A model generated the notes under the pieces. It searched no databases. It saw nothing but the letters and a program-made list of their open reading frames with translations, and was not told the origin of the DNA. From Aphis gossypii (taxonomy: Eukaryota > Arthropoda > Insecta > Hemiptera > Aphididae): DNA of 64,000 bases. Below are positions 39,421 through 53,446 of the stretch, piece by piece. The position numbers and the translations under genes were made by a program. Every line of letters begins with the position of its first letter. The first letter of the stretch is position 1. The stretch covers positions 78,035,260-78,099,259 of the forward strand of contig NC_065530.1 in assembly GCF_020184175.1 (NCBI RefSeq). The letters run 5' to 3'.

Positions 39421-40731
39421 GAGTATTTGTTTTTCCTTTTTTGTTAAATAGAAAAATTCAATCATCAAATTTTAATGAAGAGAGGAAGTCAAAAATTAAA
39501 ATTCACAGTATCTACTGTTTAAAATCATCAGGAAATATCATAAAAGTTTTAAATAAGCGACTTGTTTTCGATCTGAAATAGTTTAATTGCATGATATATT
39601 ATAGCCCAACATTTTTTACCACTGCATTTATATTTAAGTAACTACTACGCATACTAAAACTTTGGTTTCAATCGATAAATGCCCGTTAGGATGTGAAGGT
39701 CGTTAAAAGTGGTATCCCCACGGATCAAAAGCTTAAAGTCACTCCACTGACTCGCAGGAATGACGCGACTGTAGTTACGGTTTATACGCCTGCTTAGACG
39801 CATGGATATTAAACAATAGATTTAGTGCGAAATTTAGTACACGAAATGGTCTCGATGCGAGTCTCGTCACTTTTATTGTATACGGGCGGCTAAGAATGTT
39901 ATCCGTGCGGTTAATTGATAAACAACGTCGAAGAAAAAGAATAAATAAATCGTTAATTTGCGTTTACGCGTACGTACACATTGGAACGTGCGGACGGACG
40001 AGACTGCATCGATAAACTGCGATCGTATCGGCGAGTAATCTGGTAGAAAAATATACAAAAAAAAAACTCTCGGCCCCCAAAACGGGCGAGGGAGAGTGAG
40101 TTGTTGAGAGAGAAACCCATTAAAGATCGAACACCCGACACCTCTCTTCTTATATAACTATATATATATTCACACACGGAAACGCGATAACGTGATTCGA
40201 GTGAGAGAAGCTCAAAGAAGCGCCGTCGTCGATGAGGAGATACCGACGGAAGTATGCGCGTTATACGTATCTAGAAGAACGCGGGGATGAAAAAAAAGTA
40301 ATAATAAATAATAATACGCGGCGGAGGATGAAAAAAAAACCACTCGGGACGTTTTTTAATTACACCCTTTGAAGCTATCAAAGAACTCGGTAATCGGTTA
40401 ATTGAACCGCCGTGCAGACACATTAATGTTTCATGAAATCTCCGCGAGGACTTATGTGCACGTTAATAAGGGAAATATTCCTTTCAAGTCGACTCGAGTT
40501 TTTACCACCACCATCACCACCACTCCGGTCCACCCGGCCTTTTGTAATTTTCGCGCCTGGTGTGTGTAGTGTAACCGAATAGCTTTCGCGCCTCTTTTGT
40601 GCTCCGGCGTTAAATTCGATTTCAGCTTTAATCACAGTACTCGGTTAATATACGCGGCAGACGTGCAGAGCTTTCAACTCTGGCGAAAATTAACTGTCAA
40701 CTACTTTGCTTTGGGCTTTACGGTTTTTTCG

Positions 40732-40748
40732 CCCCCCCCCCCCCCCCC
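40732..40748 (+). repeat. Poly(C) run of 17
   Basis: A long homopolymer of C inside an otherwise mixed CpG-rich stretch. Runs of C this long are rare in an AT-rich genome and prone to sequencing error, so the exact length is uncertain. Confidence 0.85.
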
Positions 40749-43700
40749 GACCGGTCGTTCCTGTGGGATGTCGTTTTTATATGTATTATTCATAGAAACG
40801 TCGACGCTACCGCCCACAACCACCACCGACCCAACCCCGACCGTTTACTAAAATGTGTAATAACACTATACGCATTACAAGAGCATTACAATTAAGTGCG
40901 ATCTTTAATGAACGCCTGTACGTAGGTACTATGTAATTATAATGTCAAGTGTTTATAGACGGATCGGATTACACGGTATCTTTAAGAACTGTACAAACAC
41001 GATTTTTTTTTCTAATCAAATATTCCCTTGGAAATTACATATTTTAATAATTAATCAGGATAAAAATTTAATAATTTAATATGCAGTGTTTGTTCTCTTA
41101 CATAACCCGCTCACCCATTGTATACTGATCTACTCATCGCCTTCTTACTATAAACTTTAAAACATCCAATCCATGTTTGAATGCTTCATGTAAATATACT
41201 TGTAATTCGTCTTTAAAATATTTACACTTGGATTAGCTCTATAAAAGTTGGCCATTCTTAAAAATTAAGAAATATTTAATGTTTTAATTTTTAATCAGAC
41301 CGAAAGCTGTATTTCATATTTTTTATTTAACGTTAGACACTCTACTGCTGCAAAGACAAACTAAAGTTTTTTTTTTTTTTACATTATTTTAAGATTTTAA
41401 AAACAACATGTAAACAATTATAAGTTTTTGATTATTTTTAATTTTTTTTTTTTACTTTTTTTTAAATATAATATGTATTTATTTTTTTTAATTTTTTATT
41501 TCACAGCAAAATATTATGTAGAGTATTTTTATTGATAAATATAACTCGAATGATGTTCCGCTTTGGAATAGTAAATTAAAAATGCATATCTATATTTACT
41601 TTAAAAACAGCAACGAATTATAATCATTTAAAAAAACAAAAACGACCAGAAATAACGAGTGTCTTATATGGTTATAATATCTTTACGTTGGACGGATCCC
41701 TTCAGTACAGGTGTAGGTACTTCACGGTTTTGTAACGAATGCGGCGGTTCCTTAATACTGCAGATATCGTTACAACTAATAGTTCGGAACGATCTTCGAC
41801 TTCGGGCGTTTACATCATAGTATGTTGTATAATCCTCTCAAAGTTTTCAACATACATCGCATATCGTTACCATTAAACTAGATTGAAAATCGAGGGTCTC
41901 GAGAATTCTGTGTTGGGCATGGCGTTTCACGCAAATTCCTCTTGACGTTCGGTTTCCATCAAGCCGCTGACGAGTAAGTACCACGGTCGTCGAGCGGGTG
42001 TAACTCGGAAAAACAACGGACCTCCGCTCGTTGAATAATGATATACAAATGACGCGCAATAAACTCGCCGGGCCCACATCCCGCACAAAAACAGATAACA
42101 GTTTACTACTCTGCTATTACTACCACTATTACTGGCGTACCATATAATAATAATACCTACGCCGATGCCGCTTTATTTTTATTATTATTTTTTTCCGCGC
42201 AACAATATCTTTCCCCGGGGTAGTAATACGTATGTATATGCTCGTGTAATAGCACCCTTTACTTCCTGTTCGACATATGCGTGTATCGTTCGTGCTCGTG
42301 TGCAGTGTGTATATGTCGATCGAGCCGGGTTGCATAACTAATTCCGTTTAATAGCGCCGTTCGTCGTAAAACGGTACGACAACGACGACGACGCGATGCA
42401 CTTGCACTGCGCAGTGCTGCTCCGGCGCTTCCGGTACGAGGGTTTTTCTGGTGAAAAAAAAATAAATCGCGTGTGAGGGGCAGCGCGCGCGCGGAATGAG
42501 TGAGTGTAGAACTGTAGAACACCTAAAAAAAAAAAAAATAAATAAATAAATAAAAATAAACGAAAAATACGTTCTTTTTCGTGAATAATTTATTAACGCG
42601 TGGCGGCGGGCGGAGGCGAATCCGATTTGAACGTCTGTTCGGTTTATTTGAATATATCACTATTACTCTCACCCCCACACCACGCCGGTCCCGCTGTTAT
42701 TTTATTATACGCGCCGGATGCTGCCGCCTTTGCCGATACCGGAGAAGAGCGTGCAAATGATCGTCGAACTCGCGCCTTACGACGATTCCGCACCATCGAG
42801 CAAATGGCGATCCATCGTCAAATAATAATATACATAGTAAACCAGCATTATAATATTATTATATCGTGTCGTTGTCTGTGGCGAATCACACGATGTGTGT
42901 TGTACCCGACACGACTCGGCAATGCAAATTCGACGTAAACGCCATTCGGGTCTCCGCGGGGGATCATACCTCGGGCGTGTGTGCGTGTGATTTCTCGCGT
43001 TTATCAACGGTACGACGACGACGACATCCATTTGTTACAGGAGGGGCATACGCGGTGTCATTGTTGTAACAATGTTGACGTTTTTTCGAATTTCACGAAA
43101 TACATCCCATTCGCATAATGGCATGCAAATATTAATCCTAATGGCGTCTCGATAAACATCGTTTCGTACACATAAATAATAATAAAAATAGTGCGCGTGT
43201 ATAGCGATATTATATATTATTATTTCGATGCCTCCTCGTCGTCTCTTATATGTATTTCTGTTTACGCATAAAAAAGTTATTGAGGGATGTTGTGAAGTAA
43301 CATATTATTATATAGCCTTATATTATTGTTCGCGCCGCGTTCTGTAAACATACTTTCTTTTCAACAATAATAATAATATATTATATCGTTGCCATATTTT
43401 TATTCGATTCATTTTTTTTCTTAAAATTTATTTTCTAATCGTTTAGCAAGAAATATAAATTATTATTCCTATTACCCAAGTATATTTTGATAAGTTTTAC
43501 TTTTTACTTATAGTGGAGAGATTTAAATTACTATAGTGGGACGTTTAAATAATATAGTAAACGGGTAATACATGATATAACATACATAGAGTTGGTGGTG
43601 AATTCTAACGAGTTCTAATTGAAAGCCGAAATCCCTTACAGATTTATTTAATTGATAAGATTGAATCCTTTCAAAGGTAAAATACCACCCTTAGACTATT

Positions 43701-46279
43701 ATCTGTATATTTCGATTTTGAGTTCAAACGCGAATGTCGTCTCCATTGAGATGGAAACACGTTGATAGATTTATCATGCCTACACAAACATTTAATATAT
43801 TTGCAACCTTATAAGGTCATATCATTCTGTTAAATAATCCAATCGACGTTTGTGATGTATTAAGTAAAGTTACAGGGATAGTTGTTGATTTAATTCACTA
43901 ATTGATAGAGTGCTATCGGCTTAATTTTTTCTCGTGTATATTAAAAATGGTTTTTTGATAATTGTTCATATTTAAATATTTTATTTATTAAAAAAAATAT
44001 AATATAATAAAATATAGATAATATATATAAAAAGTACCTAAATTATATATATATCAATCATCAGCTTCTAAAAAATCTACTTCCAAATACTTGTTACCTC
44101 ATTAATATCAATTTGTATTCAACTTTTTAAAATCTATAACTTTATCGTTTCTAAGTTATAACTATAGGTTGTTCACATTTTCAAAATTTTTATTTCTCTT
44201 AAATATTAATTACGTAGAGTTAAGTGAAGAGTCGAATATGAATAACAATAAAACATAATATTTTGGATTACTCGATTACGTAACATATGACTCTGGAGTT
44301 CTGACATATAACATAATAACAATAATAGTTAATTGATTCGGCGGCATGTTGAAAGAATCGCCCACGCGACGACTTTACTGCAGACACGACCACCGTCATC
44401 ATTTCAATAATGATCTATAATAACGTATACACACTTGACCATATTATTATAATATGTAACCCGATAGAAAAGAAGTATACGATTACGTGTAGAATCACGT
44501 CATCCGGAATATTTATGATGGCGGCTCGGCGGCGTCCGTGGCAAATTGGGTTTATTGGACGATTATAATATTACGGCGGCGGGGCGAACGCCTGTAAGAA
44601 AAAGCCGAAGGTTTTTCCTAAACACAAAGTGTCCGACACGCCTTTTGATTTATGATGCGAAAAAACCCCGCCAACCCCGAAACGTCGGCCGAGGGCGGCA
44701 GTGGAACTTAACACTTAGTGCACGACCACGTACCGGCGGGACGCTTGGCAGATGAATGATGAACGTTGTAGGTCCGCATCGGCAGCGGCGACTATTTGTC
44801 ATCTTTTCCTCGCGGTGTTCTCGAGGTATATTCTCCGTCCCGGTTATTTCCTCTCTCCGATATTCCCGGGCACGGTACACGGCCGCCCGCACGCGTTCGC
44901 CCGAAAATCGCGGGATGCACGATTTCCTCCGATACATCTGTCAATGTCGACCGGAAGACGTGACAATAACAAAATCCGCGTCGGGGTCGTCACGTATATA
45001 TACAGTACTATATCCGCCGGTTTTCGGTCGAAAATATTATTAAAACCACGCTTACACTACGTAATATAGTTCGCTGTGTTGTCAAAAGCTCCGCTATAAA
45101 CCGTACGTAATATATAAACTTTTCGAAAGTACGGTGAAAAAAAATTGAATTGCATTGCTGAATATAGTATGTTGGGGGTGTAGAGTGGGTGTGATGGAGT
45201 TCGGAGTGCGGGTAGTGTCGACCGTAGGGTCTATACTCTTTAGCTGCAGAAAGAGTGAAAGACCATAGTTTACTCGTGCTTATAGGATGTGATTATTTTC
45301 GACGCACGCAGTGTTTCCCCGGGAGTATATACACGCGGTGGATTTTCCGAAGAAATCAATTACTGAGGAATATGTCGGACACAACGGATTTAATCGAAAC
45401 GCCGACGGAATTAAAAGCAAACAACTGCACGGTCTTGTGTACACTGAGGAAACCAGGCCACGTCTTGTGCAAACAAGTGGAAGGGTGTTCTGTCCGACGA
45501 CGGATAGGTAATTGGTTCCGGTCCGGGTTGTTTGTATCCCTCATCCCGCAAGTCATCTGACCACTGTGTCATTCGTCCGAAAACAGACGTTGGAGACACG
45601 TTCGATTTTGATTATCGAAAAGTGGTGTTCATATTATAGGTTTTACTTTTCTTAGACGTTGTCATAGTTTATTCAATATTGTATCTATTGTTTAAAACAT
45701 AAACATTATTGTGTGTAGTATTCATAAGACAGCTTATGTAAAAAAAAGATACTGCAGATTATCCGCTGTAGTTCCTTTATTATTAATTTTACATTCAATT
45801 TGGTATAACATTTTAAGATAATTTACATTTTTTGTTCTATTATTTTGTGTGATATATTTTTTTATTTTATATGTATATATATATATTATGTTATATTCAT
45901 AATTCGTTTTAAATTAATATAAATAAACTTTTAAAAGCTTATATATCTCGTATACATTTTCATAAATTATTTAATGTAGTGAACTTAATACAATAGTATC
46001 TATGTATCAATCTCAGTTAATAAAAACCATCGTTTAGTACAGATCAATCACGTTATAAGAGGTAGAACAAATAAACTTATATTTTATATTGGGTAGTATG
46101 AAAAAATAATATTTTCACCACATTGACATGAATGAATTGTTAGTTTAATTTCTATCAGCTTATACTATTTAATAAACGAACAAGAATTGGTTTCTTGGTG
46201 TATCAGGTAGTTTGTGTTATAGTGTTATCTTTTCGATTTGTAAGATGAGAAATGAATGGAAGTCGAAAAGAGAATATTT

Positions 46280-46301
46280 GTGTGTGTGTGTGTGTGTGTG
46301 T
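46280..46301 (+). repeat. (TG)n microsatellite
   Basis: About 11 TG units between agaatatt and tatacattg, about 280 bases beyond the end of CEP78. Confidence 0.9.
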
Positions 46302-46583
46302 ATACATTGCCATTTGGAACCCTTAGGAAAAAAGAGAATTGAAAGCTTTTAACAGCAAACAGTGTGTCGAATTGAATCAACGTATTTTCCGGACTGTTAA
46401 GCTCGTGGGCGGGTGGAGGAGAAGAAGAAATTCTTCGATATTTTCTTTTATTAACTTTTCACGGGAAATCCGTTTTCTAAACTCTATCGATAAACTATCC
46501 GAATGCCGGAGACGCCAAAAATAAATTGAACAGCGTATGTTATGTTTTTTTTCTATATTTATTTATGTTTTTCGTCGGACTTT

Positions 46584-48278
46584 TTATCGAGCCAATAATG
46601 TGCATGACGATTCATATACGTTTTCCCGTCCAAGCTTGGTCCATTTCCACTTTTTAGTCTCCGTTTTTTTGACGTTGTTCTCGTACAATCTAGTCATAAT
46701 CGCCTCCAACATGGCTGACGATATGTTAGAATTTTTCCTAACGTCCAACACAACCAACGTGTCGTTGATCATCAAAGTGGACAACGCCAACTGAGCACCA
46801 CGATCGGTGAGCCCGCAATTCTGCAGGTCCACAGCTTTCACGTAATAGTCGTCTTTTAACGATTCGAATAAGTCGGCAACCCCCGCGTCGCCGATAGCGG
46901 TGTTGTCGTTGAGCGTCAACCTCCGTAGCCCGTGCATGATATCCGGATTGGCAATCCGGTGCCGAAGCGAGTGCGCCCAACATTCTTCGTGCCTCTTGAC
47001 TTGTTGTTTTTTTATCACGTTAAGCAGACCGGAGGCGGCCGACTCACGGTTCAAGCAACACCCGGAAAGATCCACGGACCGGATATTCGGTTTGTCCCTG
47101 AGTGTCCGACATAACGTTAGACAGGCTTCGTTCCCGATGCGGCTGTAGGCCAGGGACAAGTGCTGGATCGTTTGGTTGGTGTCGATACCGGCTATAAGAG
47201 TTTCTAAAGCTTGTTCATCGAAAATCACGTTTTCCAGTTCAAGGCAAACAAGTGCGGTCGTGTTGATCAATACTTCGTGGATGGAAGTTGCGATTAGGCG
47301 TACTACATATACTGTGGTCACAGCAAGAACGTTTCTGAAAAATGATCACGAGTAGTGATGGCAATAATAACAGTAAGTACAAAAAAATAATTGATTCACA
47401 TTTGATGCGCAAATATAGTATATTTCCTATAAATAATTTATTTTTTTACCTTCGGGTTAAGATATATTGTATATGAAATTTTTCGATGTGCTCTATTAAA
47501 AATAATTTAAATGAAAAAATCATTTTATTTATGTGGATATATTTTTAAAAGCAATAAAATTCATTTTTCTAAAAAATTTAAAAATATTGCAATAATTACT
47601 ATATAATATAAATATTTTATAAACTAATTGTTGATAGATATTTCTAAGAATATTTTTCAGTCGAGTTTTGCTTATTCTATCCCTGTATGTTAATATGGAT
47701 CACGAATTGATTATCAATTATCATATTATAATTTCCATGTTTTCAAAGGTTGGTTATTATTTAAAACATGTCAATTATATTTTGTATTTATTTTTATTAT
47801 CTTTAATTACATACTACTATAGTATTGGATATATTTACTATAAATAAAACAATAAACATTTTTTTTTTTTTTTTTGTTTCAACTCGAATAACACTCACTT
47901 GGGAGCTCCAACGGCACTATTGAATGTTTCGTAGTTTTTCGCCAAGTGTTCTGTATAGCGTTTATTTTTTATGCGTATGTAATGGGTACTGGTATCAGTG
48001 CTTAGCGCTTCCATTGCGGCTAGCCATTCGTCAGTTTTCATACGATCGCCCAATATTTCAATAGAGTTTGTCTTACCATTACATTTCACCCACGGTACAG
48101 GTCGCGTGTTATACTTCTCACAAATTTCAACGTATACCAATCCAAATTTGTGTTTTGTTGAACTCTCGAATGACTCGTTAGACTTAATAGTTGATAGCGA
48201 TGGCTTACGTTTTTGGTTAAGATATGACATTCTAGATGTACTCGATTTTGACGAATTGCACTGTCCGAAAATCGACAT
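46584..48278 (-). CDS. CEP78: CEP78-type centrosomal leucine-rich-repeat protein, 2 exons
   Basis: Exon 1 is 48,278-47,899 (donor AA|GTGAGT) and exon 2 is 47,334-46,584 (acceptor ttttcag). Phases agree, giving 376 residues. Residues 1-45 are Ser/Lys-rich. Residues about 46-127 correspond to the N-terminal CEP78 region (FGLVYVEICEKY). From about 150 to 345 lie leucine-rich repeats of the ribonuclease-inhibitor type (TIQHLSLAYSRIG, IRSVDLSGCCL, LRRLTLNDNTAIGDAGVADL, VKAVDLQNCGLTDRGA, TLVVLDVRKN). The segment QQVKRHEECWAHSLRHR followed by MHGLRRLTLN is a strong family signature. CEP78 acts at centrioles and in cilium assembly and is linked to sperm flagella and photoreceptors in mammals. Human CEP78 is roughly 700 residues; the C-terminal half is missing here. 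Either this is a short form (an AATAAA lies downstream near 46,450) or further exons use the donor-like AAC|GTATAT near the end of exon 2. Confidence 0.9.
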
Positions 48279-51063
48279 TGTTAACAGTTTAGTATTTTAG
48301 TTCGGAAAAATTTGAGTGATATCTCGGAATAATAAAACTGAACATGTGTTATTTGTTCATAAAATAAGTTTTGAATAGTGTTCACAAGACAATAGAATCA
48401 ATAATATTATATTATAACAATTAAAGTTTACATGTTTAAGTCGAATAGACGAAGAAACAATACATTTTACGTACTATGACAACTTATAAAATATAAATAT
48501 ACTGAGGAAATATTATAACTCATATAAAAAAACAGATAAATATTTTTTTTTACAACACAAACATGTAACTATGGCGATAAAATATTATATAAATGGTACA
48601 TATGCCGCCAAAGAGTAAGTATATGAATTAACTGACAAATATAACTTGTGTTATGCTGCTAACAGAGCATCAAGTTCGCTCGGAAAACTTCGAAATAATA
48701 TTATATAGTACAAGTTCGATGTCATAAAGCATGTTTTCTTCTTCTTCCGCATAGGTACAATATATAGGTATTGGTTTTGTTTCGGTTGATCCCGAACGGC
48801 GTTCAGCTGCTGTTCACTATGCATTTTTTATCGTCTTATTACCGCTTTAATAACAACTTTCAACAACAAATTTCACGCGACGCTTGGCGCGAGCCCTTTT
48901 CCGGTGTGCAATTTTCGTGTGAAACACGCCACGCGTTTCTTTCGGGTTTTATTTTTTTTTTCAAAGACGATTTCCTTCGATATTCCGTACCACGCTGACA
49001 ACCGGATTACATAATTTTCAACGGAAACCCCCGCAAGACCCTTAGATCGGATAAAAATAATACGACGAAAAAAAAAGAAAGAAATAATAATAATAAAACC
49101 GAGACCGTCTTATCTTTTTACAGCCACCCTATCATTTTGCGTTCATCTCTCACCAGCACGCATCAACGACCACCGGTTCTTCTCTCCACCGCTCCGCTCT
49201 ATATTATATTATTATTATTATACGTCATGTACTATAATATACGAACACTTTGGCGGGCCTTCGCGTAAGGCGTGTGTGTTTTTTATTCTTCTATGCATAA
49301 TATATATACTCTTTTCCACCTTGCGCATTTTTTATTTTATCGCCAGAAGAATTTTAAATTATAACGTTCTTTGTCGTTCAAAAGGGTTTCATTTGGTTGA
49401 GAAAAAAAAAACTGTTTTCGCAAATACGAGAAATAAAAAAATAACAGACTGTACTCCATACAGACTCTTTCTCTAAACTCTCTCATCCGAGTAATGCATT
49501 TCCATAATTTTGCATTCGGTATAGTAAATGACAAATAAATTTGACGGTGCTCCGTGTTCTTGGCACTCGAGCGCGTACAAACTAATGCCAAAGAGCGTAT
49601 CATTATTTAGTCAGACTATATTCAGAGTACAACAGCGTATTCGCTACACGCACGTTATGTATACACGACCATTTCCACCCGGCCGTTAAGACGTTTTATT
49701 GAAATGGTTTTACTGCGTGTATAATGTATATACGAACTTTCAAATTTCAGTAATCTCACAAACTGTTATTGCTTTGTAACGAATGGAGTTTGAATAGCTT
49801 TCATATAAAATATGCTTTACAACGGATTGTTTCTAAATATTAGTATAGTACTTATATTTAACTGTTATGTTTAGAGAATAACTTCTAATGATAACTTTCT
49901 GTTCATTGAAATAAAAAAAAAATTATGATTCTACTTATTATATGGTTTATAATTATTACGAAACGACCACAATTTGGCACGATATTCAATAGTTCTTATA
50001 GTATATTATTTCAAAAAACTACGACACCCACCGACAAAATTGTATTTATTTTATTTTTATAGTGCTTTAGATAAAGACACATTCGTTTTGAGAACGTTTG
50101 CGGAAGTATTTTTCCTTATGTTGGATAAACTTTAAAAAATATCATTTTACAGAATAAAACCGATACGACCATTAAGTCTGTCGTCGCGAAATTACTGCAC
50201 GTATATTTTTACTTCCACTAATAATTTTTCAAAATTGACATTTCACATTATTTTTTAAAGATACTATTAGGTACCTATTATAATAACTACTAAAATGTAC
50301 GTTCTTTTATTTCTTTTATTGTGTGTTTTGTATAATATACTAACATAGAGTATAGTATAGTATAGAGTATATACTGTGGAATTCATCAATCATGCTTATC
50401 GCTATTTGTTCATTTGATAATAAATTAATTCAAATTATGAGTTTTGGAATTTTTGAATGTACTTAAAGATCATATTAGTAAACACTTGAGATTTTTATAT
50501 AGGTACATTTTAAAGATTGACATGTGGTGATACAAATATATATTTTTAAAAAAATTGAAATAACTAATTCAGAAATTCAAACTAGTAGTTTTCAGTTTCT
50601 AAAATGTTTATAAAAAATCTAAAATTATTTGATAGTAAATCGATATTTTACGAGTGAATTTTGGATTTCGTGAAAATTTAAACTTAAGATAAAATTTTTT
50701 TGATTCAAAAAGTTCATTTATAATTATTGAAAAAAAAAACATAATATAGAAAATCTTGTATTAAATTTTCAATTATCAGCTACTTATATCAAATTGTTTA
50801 TAAATTTTAATTAAAAACTAATTTGCAACAATATTTAAAATAATAAAAAAAAAATTTTAAATCACTAAGCCTTAAAATAAGGAAACTATATTTTGTTACC
50901 AATAGTCAAAAATAATAATGACACTAAATGAAGAGCGATATAATAATATAGATTTAAAAAAAATTCTTTATATTTAATAAAGAAAAAAAACCAGCGTGTT
51001 TGATAAATCGTCTTGTGTAAGATATAATGCTAGCAGGAGTTTCTGTTCATAAAATTTACTTAC
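48279..51063. other. CEP78 upstream DNA, CpG-rich then AT-rich
   Basis: 48,279-48,650 probably contains the CEP78 promoter; no clear TATA box or X-box was found. 48,700-49,780 is CpG-richer with no supported gene. 49,800-51,000 is AT-rich, with a diverged repeat-like body near 50,440-50,900. Confidence 0.45.
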
Positions 51064-51097
51064 AGTGGATCACTGTCGATGGTTTATTACTACCCAT
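51064..51097 (-). CDS. Possible first coding exon, isolated
   Basis: ATG in a good start context (acaaaATGG) opens 11 codons plus one base (MGSNKPSTVIH, then T) ending at a strong donor, T|GTAAGTAAAT. The next exon would lie at lower coordinates, but I could not find one in the window. If the split codon is TGY the protein would continue with Cys. Such a short exon can arise by chance, and the same place reads as an acceptor (ttacttacag) on the plus strand. Confidence 0.22.
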
Positions 51098-52025
51098 TTT
51101 GTTGGTTATGATGTCGTAAAACCAATCAGGTAAATATGCGAAGTTTCGTTTACTATACAATACTGCTGTACGCGCTCACGACGTTAGTGCAATAATGGTG
51201 TGGTGAAGAAAATAATGTGATCGTACGTATAATGTAATAATGTGTTACGGCGAAGTTAAAAAATTGTTTATATTTCGACGTTATCGCAAATTTCGAGTCT
51301 AAAGTTTGGCGTTTCGCGTACACAGTATCCGATACCGTATACACACACATTACACCTACAATAATGATATGCCATTGTCGACATTACGACGACACGATGA
51401 TAGTATATGCGTAATGGACGAGTAGCGAGACGAAAGCTGACGCGTACGTTTAATTTCCTGGAAAAAGCGCAATGCGATAATGACAATGCACAGTGCGTAT
51501 ACGGAGCGCGGTCGGCGGTATCGCGCCATACAACACGTGACACACGCAGAGAACGATTTCGGGACGGAATATTATAATATAATATAAAAACGAAACACCG
51601 CCGTCATCTCGTAATACTTTTTCCCGTTGGTTTTTTCTCGATTTTTCTCTTTTACCCCAACCGCCGCCGACGTGTGTGCCTCGGGAATCAATCATACGCG
51701 CGTCAAACACATGTAAAACGGTTTTAGATGGTACCGACACATTCCTCTCGTCTTCCGAGGGCGCAGCGGTGTGCGCCTCTACGTGCGTGCATATATAATA
51801 TACAATGTGCATCTACATATATATCCGAAAAAAACGCGTTTTTATCATCTCTTCTTTTCCGTTTAAATTTAAAAAGACGATCGATTCATCATCGGCGTCC
51901 GCGCGCTCAGAGGGCGTGAAAAAGTCACGGGCTCACACTCGCTTACTCCGTCACTCTCCCTCCCCCCCCCAACTATAAAGTCTCTCGCGCCGAGGTGAAA
52001 TCACGTTTATTATATTTATATGTAT

Positions 52026-52045
52026 ACACACACACACACACACAC
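52026..52045 (+). repeat. (CA)n microsatellite
   Basis: About ten CA units between tgtata and cgagtatg in a CpG-rich block. Confidence 0.9.
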
Positions 52046-53421
52046 GAGTATGATGATACATATATATATGACGCCCGCGCGTAAAAATCCTGAGGGTTCG
52101 GGGGTTGTTGTTGGTCTGTTTGTTTTTTTCCCGCAGAAGGGCCACTGTAATATGACGAATGTAGTCGAACGAAATAAAGACCCGGCGCTGCAATAAATCC
52201 AACGGTGGCGTTTAAAAAACGGGTTGCGCGCCGAGTCCTCTCTCTTTTTCCGGACGTTTTAACTCGATAACTGCGCATAAATCAGCGTCTTGTACGGTGC
52301 AAAGATGTCACAGACGCAATCGACCAGAAAGCATTACAGCACCCAGCACACACACATATATATAAATGTATAGTGTATATAGTGTTTTCGGTTAAATATA
52401 AGTATAAAATGTCGACGCACGGCAATCATATCATCATCATCATCGATTACCTAATGAAATTTCCAATGATTTTTACGATTTCGAGGGTGCCCCTCCCACC
52501 AACCACCCTCCGAAAGTATACGATTGTTCCCGGTCGTAGGTCACCGGAACTGAAATAAACGGATTCACAGTGCAACAATAAGACGTCGCTGATGATAATT
52601 GAATCGTTCACGGTAAATTTAGTTTAGCGATCGAGAAAAACGTCGACGAATAAAAAAAAAAAGATACCTACCGTTAAAACATATGACAATAAACCATTAT
52701 TATTATGTTGCAGACAAATGGAAATTCGCGTTAAACGGACGAGGTCACGACTTAAGATGCTCATTCATCTGTATACGATTTTGAAACATTTTGTTTTCAA
52801 TTACCTATTGGTTTTTAGTCTTATTCTCATGAAATATTTTAGTTCGTACAATATACATAAATTATTAAATACGTCGTATGGATCGCAGGTTGGTCAAACA
52901 ATGCGATGGGGCGTTTAAGATATTATTTTAATAATAAACACGTTAATTATTGCTCAGTCAATTAATAACTATATGCGGGTCACGCCATTCACAAAAACTA
53001 ATGAATTTACCCTATAATTATTGATGTTTGATGAAGTGTAGAACATATAATATTTCTCGAGCCAGAACAAATAGAGTATCAAGTTTTAGTTTTGAATAAA
53101 TAATAAACTGTAAATATTTAGGTAGCAATAAAGTTTGAATTCACTATTTTGCTCGACTAGTTATTGAATTTAAGAAATACAATATAGTTAGCGATAAAAA
53201 ATCATTGAAATGTCGTGAAATTTTATTATTATCGTTATTTAAATCGTGCATATTAACATAGAGAAATAAAATAAAATCTCCGACATTTATATTCAGTCTA
53301 TCTCCACACCGTATTCAATTATATTATTATGTTCGAATTACAAAATATACAAATACTATTCCGTTTTATGATTTCGTATGTACAATCAATTCCCAGGCGA
53401 CCATAATATTACGCATACAAA

Positions 53422-53446
53422 CAATAATAATAATAATAATAATAAT
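53422..53446 (+). repeat. (AAT)n microsatellite
   Basis: About eight AAT units after acatacaaac. No coding context. Confidence 0.9.

Larger units (their letters stand above)
38109..46583. other. Mostly CpG-rich noncoding DNA between small ORF and CEP78
   Basis: CpG-richer blocks at about 38,280-39,240, 39,640-40,860, 41,690-43,390 and 44,340-45,600 alternate with AT-rich DNA (40,980-41,690; 43,400-44,330; 45,600-46,330). GAGA motifs lie at 40,091-40,112, a 17-base C run at 40,732-40,748 and a TG microsatellite at about 46,280-46,301. Many overlapping frames in 42.2-43.1 and 44.5-45.6 kb are open on both strands without domains. One candidate first exon (45,372-45,507, +) is treated in findings. 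Confidence 0.4.

Noticed and set aside
42259..43069. Several overlapping frames of 67-112 codons
   Set aside because: Multiple frames on both strands are open at once in CpG-rich DNA, none shows a domain, and some lack ATG.
51153..52278. Cluster of frames up to 120 codons, minus strand
   Set aside because: They overlap each other, contain microsatellite-derived repeats and show no domain or splice logic.
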